From contig NZ_AP028032.1 in NCBI RefSeq assembly GCF_030296935.1, positions 248,001-312,000 of the forward strand: a stretch of DNA of 64,000 nt. The letters are read 5' to 3'. The DNA is from Coprobacter fastidiosus (GTDB lineage Bacteria > Bacteroidota > Bacteroidia > Bacteroidales > Coprobacteraceae). The position numbers and the translations under genes are program-made. Position 1 is the first letter of the stretch. The number at the start of each line of letters is the position of its first letter. Below the pieces are notes generated by a model. It worked only from the letters and a program-made list of their open reading frames with translations. It had not been told where the DNA came from and searched no databases. Shown piece after piece: positions 36,215 to 43,393 of the stretch.

Positions 36215-37369
36215 ATGAAAAACAAAACTTCATTATCGGCACTTCTCGCAGTGCTGTTCGGATTCTTTATCATGGGATTCTGTGATGTAGTCGGTATGGC
36301 TACCTCTTATGTAAAAAACGATTTCGGATTGTCCGAAACATTAGCAGGTTTTATCCCTTCTGCAGTATTTTTCTGGTTTTTACTTCTGTCCGTTCCTACA
36401 GCTATCGTGATGAATAAAATTGGACGGAAGCGGACAGTTTTGGTAAGTATGGTTATAACCATTGTGGGAATGATGTTGCCTTTTATTTCTTACAACTTGG
36501 TATCTTGTATGGTCGCTTTTGCGTTTTTAGGAATTGGAAATACGATTTTACAAGTTTCTTTAAATCCGTTATTGACCAATGTCGTAAAAGGCGATGCTTT
36601 GACCAGTTCGTTAACCGGAGGACAAGTTATTAAGGCAATATCATCATTCTGCGGACCGTTTATTGCCGCATTTGCCTTGAGCTTTTTCGGATCTTGGGAA
36701 TATCTTTTCCCTATTTTTGCTGTAATAACTTTGATTTCTACGCTTTGGCTGTTGGTTAGTCCTATTCAGGAAGAAAAACCCGATTCAGCTTCGTCATTCG
36801 GAGCGACATTCGGATTATTGAAAGATAAAACGATTTTGCTCCTTTTCTTAGGAATAGTGTTTGTCGTAGGTACAGATGTAGGAATGAATACTATTGCTCC
36901 GAAATTGCTAATAGAACGTTGTGGTATGGCTGTTGATGCCGCGGGATTCGGTTCGAGCGTATATTTTGCTTGTCGTACGGTCGGGGCTTTTGTCGGTACG
37001 GCCTTATTAGCGAAATATTCACCTGTTAAATTTTTCCGGATCAATATTCTTATAGCGATTTTAGGTATGTTAGCTCTGTTTTTTGTGAATGATTTGATGT
37101 TAATATACACAATGATCGGGTTAGTAGGGTTTGTATGTTCAAGTATTTTCTCTGTTATTTACTCTATGGCATTACAAAGTCGTCCCGACAAAGCGAATGA
37201 AATTTCCGGTTTAATGATTACGGGAGTTTTTGGTGGAGCGATTGTCCCTCCTTTAATGGGATATGCTACGGATTTGGTTGGAAGTCAGAACGGATCTGTC
37301 GCAGTTATTTTGGTTTGCATATTATATCTGACATATTGTTCTTTCGGCATTAAGGTGAAGAATAATTAA
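36215..37369 (+). CDS. MFS transporter, sugar:proton symporter type
   Basis: 384 residues with about twelve hydrophobic segments. The first loop has the MFS signature as NKIGRKRTV (residues about 67-75). Helix content such as FGFFIMGFCDVVGMATSYV at the start and QVSLNPLLTNVV in the fourth to fifth helix resembles the FucP/GlcP-like sugar transporters of Bacteroidota. The substrate cannot be read from sequence. It stands alone, with its own terminator at 37392. Confidence 0.85.
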   Translation: MKNKTSLSALLAVLFGFFIMGFCDVVGMATSYVKNDFGLSETLAGFIPSAVFFWFLLLSVPTAIVMNKIGRKRTVLVSMVITIVGMMLPFISYNLVSCMVAFAFLGIGNTILQVSLNPLLTNVVKGDALTSSLTGGQVIKAISSFCGPFIAAFALSFFGSWEYLFPIFAVITLISTLWLLVSPIQEEKPDSASSFGATFGLLKDKTILLLFLGIVFVVGTDVGMNTIAPKLLIERCGMAVDAAGFGSSVYFACRTVGAFVGTALLAKYSPVKFFRINILIAILGMLALFFVNDLMLIYTMIGLVGFVCSSIFSVIYSMALQSRPDKANEISGLMITGVFGGAIVPPLMGYATDLVGSQNGSVAVILVCILYLTYCSFGIKVKNN

Positions 37370-37391
37370 GAATTTAATAATTTATGAGACT

Positions 37392-37425
37392 CCGGGAAGT
37401 TACATTGTAGCTTCTCGGATTTTTT
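37392..37425 (+). terminator. Terminator after the MFS gene
   Basis: CCGGGAAG (37392-37399) pairs with CTTCTCGG (37411-37418, one G-T pair), followed by ATTTTTT. Confidence 0.75.
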
Positions 37426-37436
37426 ATGAGATATAG

Positions 37437-37522
37437 CTTAAAGTTCTATTTAAGATATGAATTTTTTACAGACAGAATAAGCAGAAAAAATATTTCCATA
37501 AAATTTAGATAGGCTCTAAAAT
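37437..37522 (+). repeat. Probable shortened MITE-like copy
   Basis: The right end ATAAAATTTAGATAGGCTCTAAAA matches the right inverted end of the longer copies, and TTAAAGTTCTATTTAAGAT at the left could be a decayed left end. The interior is missing, so this is less certain. It directly precedes the promoter of the B12-controlled gene. Confidence 0.3.
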
Positions 37523-37541
37523 AATTTTGTAATAAAAGTAT

Positions 37542-37549
37542 TATCTTTG
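37542..37549 (+). promoter_or_regulatory. -7 promoter element for the riboswitch transcript
   Basis: TATCTTTG fits TAnnTTTG and lies just before the aptamer, placing the transcript start at about 37555. Confidence 0.45.
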
Positions 37550-37555
37550 CTGCGC

Positions 37556-37745
37556 TTCGGTTCATAGTTTCTGTTCAGAGACATGATTAAAAGGGAATCA
37601 GGTGAGAATCCTGAACAGTCCCGCTGCTGTAAGCTCTGTAAAATGTTTTGACAAAATACTTTGCCACTGTTTATTATATATAAATGGGAAGGCGTTCAAA
37701 ACAGGAGTAAGTCAGAAGACCTGCCAGGCAGATTCATTTCAATAG
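37556..37745 (+). promoter_or_regulatory. Cobalamin (B12) riboswitch
   Basis: The 5' leader contains the conserved cobalamin aptamer in order: AAAGGGAATCAGGTGAGAAT with CCTGAAC (about 37590-37616), CCCGCTGCTGTAAGC (37620), GCCACTG (37663-37669), GGGAAGGC (37686) and the B12 box AGTAAGTCAGAAGACCTGCC at 37706-37725. Downstream, TTTGATT (37825) can pair with AATCAAA (37840), 13 bp before the first ATG, a possible expression platform acting on translation. In established cases B12 binding lowers expression of the downstream gene. Confidence 0.93.
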
Positions 37746-37859
37746 CTTTCGAGGAATAAGCTTTTGAGTATTATTGCGCGGTATTTTACCATATAATGTT
37801 CACTCCCTTATTTTTAGTTGGCTATTTGATTTTGGTTAGAATCAAATAAATATATCAGT

Positions 37860-39869
37860 ATGCAGAAATTTTTACGTTTTAATTGTGAAAAAGATTTTGT
37901 TTTGCAGGGGGTGAGAAAGTCCCGAGTATTGCTTTGTTGCAGTTTATTGTCAGTTTCGTTAAATGTGGCGGGGCAAACGACATCAGTGACTAAAGTATTG
38001 GAATATGTGCCTGCACCCGGGCAATTCGTGAATGCATCTTTGCCTAAATATGAAGCAGGAGATACGGATGAATCGATTCGGGCAAAGGCAGAATCGACAA
38101 TGAAAGCCGGTAGTTCGTTTATCGGTTTAGGGGCTTATGGAGGTTATGTGGTTGTCGGTTTTGATAAACCGATTGTGAATGTTCCCGGTGAGTATGATTT
38201 TAAGACAGCAGGAAATGCGTATGTAAATAATGCCGAGTGTGGAATTATTATGGTATCTCAAGATAAGAATGGAAATGGTCTTCCTGATGATGAGTGGTAT
38301 GAATTGGCCGGTTCGGAATATAATAACCCCAAGACAGTTCATAATTATAAAATAACTTATTACAGACCTCAATACGATATAGAAATACGGAAAGGAGAAA
38401 CTCCTGATGAAAATTATATAAATAATCCGGCTTCATTTCGTACAGAAACGGAAAATAATAATATTGCGGATGTAATGTGGAAAGATAATTTGGGAAATAC
38501 AGGTTATGTATTACGTAATACTTTCCATAAACAGCAGTCTTATTATCCGATGTGGATCGAATCGGATGAGTTGACATTTTCGGGTTCTTTATTACCTTCA
38601 AATGCTGTACAGTCCGGCAATATATGGCAATTTCCGGCTTATGATTGGGGGTATGCCGATAATTGGAGTGCCAATGAGTCAGATGAGAAAATTGGGATGA
38701 AAATAGATTGGGCTGTCGATAAATACGGAAATCCTGTTCGTTTGACACATATCGATTTTGTGAAAGTATATACTGCTTTGAATCAATGTGTCGGAGCTGT
38801 AGGAGAGACATCGACAGAATTTAAGTCTGTCATAGATCTTCATCCCGATGCTCAAGTATCTGAAGACAAATCTGTTGTTTTGGATTTATCCGAAGCAGTT
38901 TTAGATGAATCGACAAAGGTTTCGGATTTTATTTTCGATACAGAAACGAAATTCTTTGATTTTAATGATTTGTTCCGTTTTTCACATTCGGCAACGGATT
39001 GGGGTGGGGGTTCTTTCTCTTGGGACGGTTTTGTTTGCAGTAAACAGCAACCCGATCTGAATGAACCTTCGGATTTATACAACCCGGATGGCAGTGTAAA
39101 TACAGATGTCGTAAGTTCGTGGGAATATTTGCCGCAGAATACTTACGCTGCAGTGACCGGAGCAGGCGTAAACGGGGATAATACCCCATATATTTTCGGA
39201 TATTGGGACTCATATAGTGATCAAAGTATTATATCTTTTGCAGACGGAATGTCTCATAAAGTAAACGGTGTGTATGTGACGAATGCTGCCATAAATTATA
39301 TTTCGATGAAATATGGTGATTCTTATGGGAAAAAGTTTGGTGGAGAAAACGGGACAGATCCAGATTTCTTAAAATTGACGGCTGTTGGAAAGAATGGTGA
39401 TACCGAGACCGGAAGTGTCGATTTTTATTTGGCTGATTATCGTTCAGATTATAGTTGTGACGATTATATCGTCACAGACTGGAGTTGGATGGATTTGTCT
39501 TCTTTGGGAGAGGTTTCTTCGATAGAGTTTTCTTTGTCGTCTTCAGATAATGGAGATTATGGGATGAATACTCCGACTTATTTTTGTTTAGATGGTTTGT
39601 CGGTAAATCCTCAGGCTTCAGTGCCGTCTGCAATATCGGAAAGTGAGAAAGCAGTTTCTTGGAGTGTATATCCTAATCCGGCATTAAATTATATTCGCAT
39701 CAAAGGTGATGAATATAAAAAAGCTGATATTTATACGTTAAACGGAGTTCTTGTTCGTTCTGTTTCAGCATCTGAACAAATTTATGTAGGTGATCTGGCT
39801 ACCGGACTATATTATATCCGGATTACAGATGATACATATACTTCAACATTGAAATTTATCAAACAGTGA
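37860..39869 (+). CDS. Secreted DUF4465-like protein with type IX sorting tail, B12-riboswitch controlled
   Basis: 669 residues from ATG 37860. A GTG at 37911 with an upstream AGGGG is an alternative start that leaves a clean signal peptide (RKSRVLLCCSLLSVSLNVAGQ). An N-terminal cell-surface-type domain has a Ca-binding-like stretch DKNGNGLPDDEWYELAGSEY. Residues about 370-590 resemble DUF4465 (FSWDGFVCS, TYAAVTGAG, GSVDFYLADYRSD, YFCLDGLSV). The last 80 or so are a type A T9SS/Por sorting domain (VYPNPALNYIRIKG...GLYYIRITD). The leader carries a cobalamin riboswitch, so a role in capturing or handling corrinoids at the cell surface is likely. No btuB lies next to it. Confidence 0.8.
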   Translation: MQKFLRFNCEKDFVLQGVRKSRVLLCCSLLSVSLNVAGQTTSVTKVLEYVPAPGQFVNASLPKYEAGDTDESIRAKAESTMKAGSSFIGLGAYGGYVVVGFDKPIVNVPGEYDFKTAGNAYVNNAECGIIMVSQDKNGNGLPDDEWYELAGSEYNNPKTVHNYKITYYRPQYDIEIRKGETPDENYINNPASFRTETENNNIADVMWKDNLGNTGYVLRNTFHKQQSYYPMWIESDELTFSGSLLPSNAVQSGNIWQFPAYDWGYADNWSANESDEKIGMKIDWAVDKYGNPVRLTHIDFVKVYTALNQCVGAVGETSTEFKSVIDLHPDAQVSEDKSVVLDLSEAVLDESTKVSDFIFDTETKFFDFNDLFRFSHSATDWGGGSFSWDGFVCSKQQPDLNEPSDLYNPDGSVNTDVVSSWEYLPQNTYAAVTGAGVNGDNTPYIFGYWDSYSDQSIISFADGMSHKVNGVYVTNAAINYISMKYGDSYGKKFGGENGTDPDFLKLTAVGKNGDTETGSVDFYLADYRSDYSCDDYIVTDWSWMDLSSLGEVSSIEFSLSSSDNGDYGMNTPTYFCLDGLSVNPQASVPSAISESEKAVSWSVYPNPALNYIRIKGDEYKKADIYTLNGVLVRSVSASEQIYVGDLATGLYYIRITDDTYTSTLKFIKQ

Positions 39870-39904
39870 TAAGTTAAGTTTTCCTTTACAAATTAATCTG
39901 CGCA

Positions 39905-39946
39905 AAAAGAAGCTGTGTCAAAATATTGACATGGCTTCTTTTATGT
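39905..39946 (+). terminator. Terminator after the B12-controlled gene
   Basis: AAAAGAAGCTGTGTCAA (39905) pairs with TTGACATGGCTTCTTTT (ending 39942), one mismatch. Confidence 0.8.
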
Positions 39947-40186
39947 GTTTTTTATGAAAAATCCAATTATTTTCCGTTTTAATATAGGAAAATTTATAGA
40001 TTTTATAACTGCAATATCTTTATTTTAAATGGATTCTAAAATAGATATATATGTTTCTCTTTTCTGTGTTGTTCTAATATGAATAAATAATTACATTTTT
40101 ATGGTGTAAAACTCGCTATTTATGGTATTTTATTCATATAATATGATAAAATGTATATGATAAGTTTTGAGGTTAAGATAAAATAG
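39947..40186. other. AT-rich intergenic stretch
   Basis: No gene or structured RNA seen. A weak likeness to the MITE end (GGATTCTAAAATAG near 40031) is too short to call. Confidence 0.5.
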
Positions 40187-40225
40187 TTACTTTTGCACAG
40201 TTTTTAATTAAGTGTGCAAAAGTAA
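40187..40225 (+). promoter_or_regulatory. Palindromic operator overlapping the promoter of the TetR operon
   Basis: Perfect 13-bp inverted arms TTACTTTTGCACA (40187-40199) and TGTGCAAAAGTAA (40213-40225) around a 13-bp spacer. The left arm contains the -7 box TACTTTTG (40188-40195), and the right arm ends 11 bp before the TetR start. A repressor bound here would block its own promoter. Confidence 0.65.
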
Positions 40226-40236
40226 AAAACATTTAT

Positions 40237-40815
40237 ATGTCTAAAACTCGTGAGATGCTGGTCGATGTAGCACGTCAATTATTTGCTAAGTCGGGGTTGG
40301 AAAATACTACGATGAATGACATTGCCATTGCATCTCGTAAAGGAAGACGGACTCTCTATACGTATTTCAAAAATAAAAACGAGATTTATTGGGCAGTAGT
40401 AGAATCGGAACTTGCACATTTATTGCAACGGCTTAAAGATATAGCTAATAAAGATCTCCCTCCTGAAGAAAAACTTACTAATTATATTCTTACCAGACTT
40501 GAGGCGGTTAAAGAGACCGTTTTGCGTAATGGCACTTTAAAAGCAGAGTTTTTCAGGGATATTTGGAAAGTAGAGCAAGCTCGTAAGAATATCGATATGC
40601 ACGAAGTTGTGTTGCTAAAGGGAATTTTGAAGGAGGGTGTCGATAGAGGAGATTTTAGAATTACCAGCGTTTCTGCAACAGCGACGATATTGCATTATGC
40701 TCTAAAAGGTTTAGATGTGCCTTATATACGGGATAATTTTACCGAGATGGGGTTGGAAAGGCTTCGGGTAAAAGAATATATAGCAGATCTTGTGTTGTAT
40801 GGAATCAAGAAATAA
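40237..40815 (+). CDS. TetR family transcriptional regulator
   Basis: 192 residues. N-terminal TetR HTH: EMLVDVARQLFAKSGLENTTMNDIAIASRKGRRTLYTYF, followed by a divergent helical ligand domain. It opens an operon with a KAS III-like and a FabG-like gene (36 and 26 bp gaps), and a perfect palindrome overlaps its promoter. Autoregulation and control of a fatty-acyl or related pathway are inferred, with an acyl ligand as the natural guess. Confidence 0.92.
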   Translation: MSKTREMLVDVARQLFAKSGLENTTMNDIAIASRKGRRTLYTYFKNKNEIYWAVVESELAHLLQRLKDIANKDLPPEEKLTNYILTRLEAVKETVLRNGTLKAEFFRDIWKVEQARKNIDMHEVVLLKGILKEGVDRGDFRITSVSATATILHYALKGLDVPYIRDNFTEMGLERLRVKEYIADLVLYGIKK

Positions 40816-40851
40816 AGCAACAAAATTAATAAATTACTAATTTAAAATTGT

Positions 40852-41796
40852 ATGTATATTAATGCGACCGGGTATTATATCCCTACAGAAAGAGTGTCTA
40901 ACGACCATTTTTTTGAAATTAATGGGTTAACCAGTGACTGGATATTACAGCGAACGGGTATAAATACGCGATCTAAGGCCGGAGAAGGAGAAAATTCAGA
41001 TACAATGGGGTTAGAAGCGATACGGGTTGCCATACCACATTTGCCGTACGACATAAAAGATGTTGATTTGATTGTTTCCGCATGTTATTCTCCTCGTGAT
41101 ACGGTGGCTACTTTGGCTCATGTTGCCCAACGCGAATTTAAGATAGAAAAGGCAAAAGCTTTGTATATATCATCGGCTTGTTCTTCATTCAGTAATGCAC
41201 TTGAGGTTGTTGAGGGCTATTTTGCCATGGGAAAAGCAACCAAAGCTTTGGTTGTTTGTTCAGAGCATAATACTTATTATAGCAATGAAAGTGATCCCAA
41301 ATGCGGACATTTATGGGGTGATGCCGCAGTCGCTCTTTTTGTTTCTAAAGATTTGCAGAAAGAAGGCGAAGCGGAGATAACCAGTATTTATACTCGAGGT
41401 TTGGGGCATATCGGTAAAGGCCCGGATGCTGTGCATTTGAAACCGAAAGAAGATGGAATTACAATGCCTGAAGGTCGAGATGTGTTCATGCATGCGTGTA
41501 AATATATGGTTGAAGTTCTTGAACATTTGACTTCGGATAACCAGATGTCGATTGACGATTTGAATTATATTATATGTCATCAGGCAAATATGCGTATCGT
41601 AGCGAATGTCGCTCATCAGTTGAAGCTCGGAGAAGACCGTTTTCTGAATAATATTCGGGAGTTGGGAAATACAGGTTCGGCAAGTGCCATGCTGGTTTTG
41701 GCGCAGCATATCCATGAAATGAAAAAAGGAGATAAGGTCGCTGTCACTGTTTTTGGTGGAGGTTATTCAAGTGGCGGATTTTTAGTGAAATTTTGA
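40852..41796 (+). CDS. 3-oxoacyl-ACP synthase III (KAS III)-like enzyme
   Basis: 314 residues, thiolase fold. The catalytic triad of KAS III is intact: Cys110 in ISSACSSFSNAL, His243 in ICHQANMRI and Asn273 in ELGNTGSAS. FabH-type enzymes condense an acyl-CoA starter with malonyl-ACP. Its place between a TetR regulator and a FabG-like reductase suggests a dedicated fatty-acid or ketoacyl module, rather than the housekeeping fabH usually found with plsX. Confidence 0.9.
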   Translation: MYINATGYYIPTERVSNDHFFEINGLTSDWILQRTGINTRSKAGEGENSDTMGLEAIRVAIPHLPYDIKDVDLIVSACYSPRDTVATLAHVAQREFKIEKAKALYISSACSSFSNALEVVEGYFAMGKATKALVVCSEHNTYYSNESDPKCGHLWGDAAVALFVSKDLQKEGEAEITSIYTRGLGHIGKGPDAVHLKPKEDGITMPEGRDVFMHACKYMVEVLEHLTSDNQMSIDDLNYIICHQANMRIVANVAHQLKLGEDRFLNNIRELGNTGSASAMLVLAQHIHEMKKGDKVAVTVFGGGYSSGGFLVKF

Positions 41797-41822
41797 TTTT
41801 AATCTATTTAATAAGATAACTT

Positions 41823-42569
41823 ATGAAATTATTGCAAGGAAAAGTTGCCGTTATTACAGGTGCGGCTCGTGGAATAGGCAAAGCGATTGCCATCAAATTT
41901 GCAAATGAAGGTGCGGATATTGCGTTTACCGATTTGGCCATTGATGATAATGCAAAAGCTACAGAAGCTGAAATAGCAGCTTTAGGTGTAAAAGTAAAAG
42001 GGTATGCTTCGAATGCAGCGAATTTTGAAGATACACATAACGTTGTTACTGAGATTGTAAAAGATTTTGGACGCATCGACATTTTGGTAAATAATGCAGG
42101 AATCACTCGGGACGGTCTGATGATGCGTATGTCAGAAGCCCAATGGGATATGGTAATCAATGTGAACTTGAAATCTGCATTTAATTTTATACACGCAGTT
42201 TCTCCTGTTATGATGAAACAAAAGAGCGGGAGTATCATAAACATGTCTTCTGTTGTCGGTGTATCGGGTAATGCCGGACAATGTAATTATTCAGCATCGA
42301 AAGCCGGTATGATAGGTCTGGCTAAATCTATTGCAAAAGAGCTTGGTTCTCGCGGTATTCGTGCCAATTGTATCGCTCCGGGATTTATTATTACCGATAT
42401 GACAGGTGCATTATCTGATGAAGTGAAAGAAGCTTGGGCAAAACAAATTCCATTACGTCGTGGCGGTACACCCGAAGATGTTGCTAACGTATGTACTTTC
42501 CTTGCTTCCGACCTTTCTTCATATGTTACCGGGCAAGTTATTCACTGTTGTGGCGGTATGAATATGTAA
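41823..42569 (+). CDS. fabG: 3-oxoacyl-ACP reductase FabG
   Basis: 248-residue classical short-chain dehydrogenase. NADP-binding TGAARGIGKA near the N-terminus, NNAG (in LVNNAGITRDGLMMRM), catalytic Ser in NMSSVVG, and the YXXXK pair in YSASKAG. The ending GQVIHCCGGMNM fits the FabG C-terminus, where the usual DGG is CGG. Last gene of the TetR operon, closed by a perfect terminator. Confidence 0.92.
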   Translation: MKLLQGKVAVITGAARGIGKAIAIKFANEGADIAFTDLAIDDNAKATEAEIAALGVKVKGYASNAANFEDTHNVVTEIVKDFGRIDILVNNAGITRDGLMMRMSEAQWDMVINVNLKSAFNFIHAVSPVMMKQKSGSIINMSSVVGVSGNAGQCNYSASKAGMIGLAKSIAKELGSRGIRANCIAPGFIITDMTGALSDEVKEAWAKQIPLRRGGTPEDVANVCTFLASDLSSYVTGQVIHCCGGMNM

Positions 42570-42591
42570 AGAATATTTTATAACATATATT

Positions 42592-42638
42592 CAGAAGGTA
42601 AAAGAATCATTACGATTCTTTTACCTTCTGTTTTTTTA
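42592..42638 (+). terminator. Terminator after fabG
   Basis: Perfect 17-bp arms CAGAAGGTAAAAGAATC (42592-42608) and GATTCTTTTACCTTCTG (42614-42630) with a five-base loop and seven T. Confidence 0.95.
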
Positions 42639-42642
42639 TCCC

Positions 42643-42650
42643 TATCTTTG
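42643..42650 (+). promoter_or_regulatory. -7 promoter element for the pseudouridine synthase gene
   Basis: TATCTTTG, matching TAnnTTTG, 22 bp before the ATG at 42673. Confidence 0.4.
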
Positions 42651-42672
42651 TTTCATATCTAATGTATATTTT

Positions 42673-43362
42673 ATGACGGTATTGTATGAAGATAATCATT
42701 TGATTATCGTAAATAAAACGACATCGGAGATCGTACAGGGTGATAAAACCGGAGATACTCCTCTATCTGAAATATTGAAGTTATGGCTGAAAGAGAAGTA
42801 CGGTAAACCCGGAAATGTATTTGTCGGGGTAACCCATCGGCTCGACCGTCCGGTGAGCGGATTGGTGATTTTTGCTAAAACAAGCAAAGCTCTGACACGG
42901 ATGAATGAGATGTTTCGCAATAACGAGGTGAAAAAAAAATATTGGGCGATCGTAAAAAATCGTCCGCCGAAAGACTCGGATGAGATTACTCATTATATTG
43001 TGAGGAATGAGAAAATAAACAAGTCGATTGCATGGGACAGAATGAAACCTAATGCTAAAGAAGCCGTTCTTGCGTATCGGATAGTTGCTCATAGTGATAA
43101 ATATTATTTATTGGAAATAGATTTGAAAACAGGAAGACATCATCAAATTCGATGCCAATTGTCTAAGATCGGGTGTCCTATAAAGGGTGATTTGAAGTAT
43201 GGAGCTGAGCGATCTAATCCGGACGGAGGCATTAGCCTGCATGCCCGTCATATTAAATTTATTCATCCGGTATCCAAGGTAGAAATCGATATAACTGCCC
43301 CGGTTCCGGATAATAATCTTTGGAAAACTTTTGAGAAGTTGGCCGGATCTTTTTCAGAATAA
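42673..43362 (+). CDS. RluA-family pseudouridine synthase
   Basis: 229 residues, the short form without an S4 domain. The catalytic Asp is in THRLDRPVSGLVIFAK, and the family motifs KKYWAIV and LKTGRHHQIRCQLSKIGCPI follow. It modifies uridine in rRNA or tRNA; the exact site cannot be told. It has its own promoter-like box and stands 31 bp before the lyase gene on the same strand. Confidence 0.9.
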   Translation: MTVLYEDNHLIIVNKTTSEIVQGDKTGDTPLSEILKLWLKEKYGKPGNVFVGVTHRLDRPVSGLVIFAKTSKALTRMNEMFRNNEVKKKYWAIVKNRPPKDSDEITHYIVRNEKINKSIAWDRMKPNAKEAVLAYRIVAHSDKYYLLEIDLKTGRHHQIRCQLSKIGCPIKGDLKYGAERSNPDGGISLHARHIKFIHPVSKVEIDITAPVPDNNLWKTFEKLAGSFSE

Positions 43363-43393
43363 AGAATTATACACACACTAATTATTTTATATT

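Noticed and set aside
38248-38811. 187-aa open frame opposite the B12-controlled gene
   Set aside because: Antisense shadow; His/Tyr/Ser-rich sequence without a domain.
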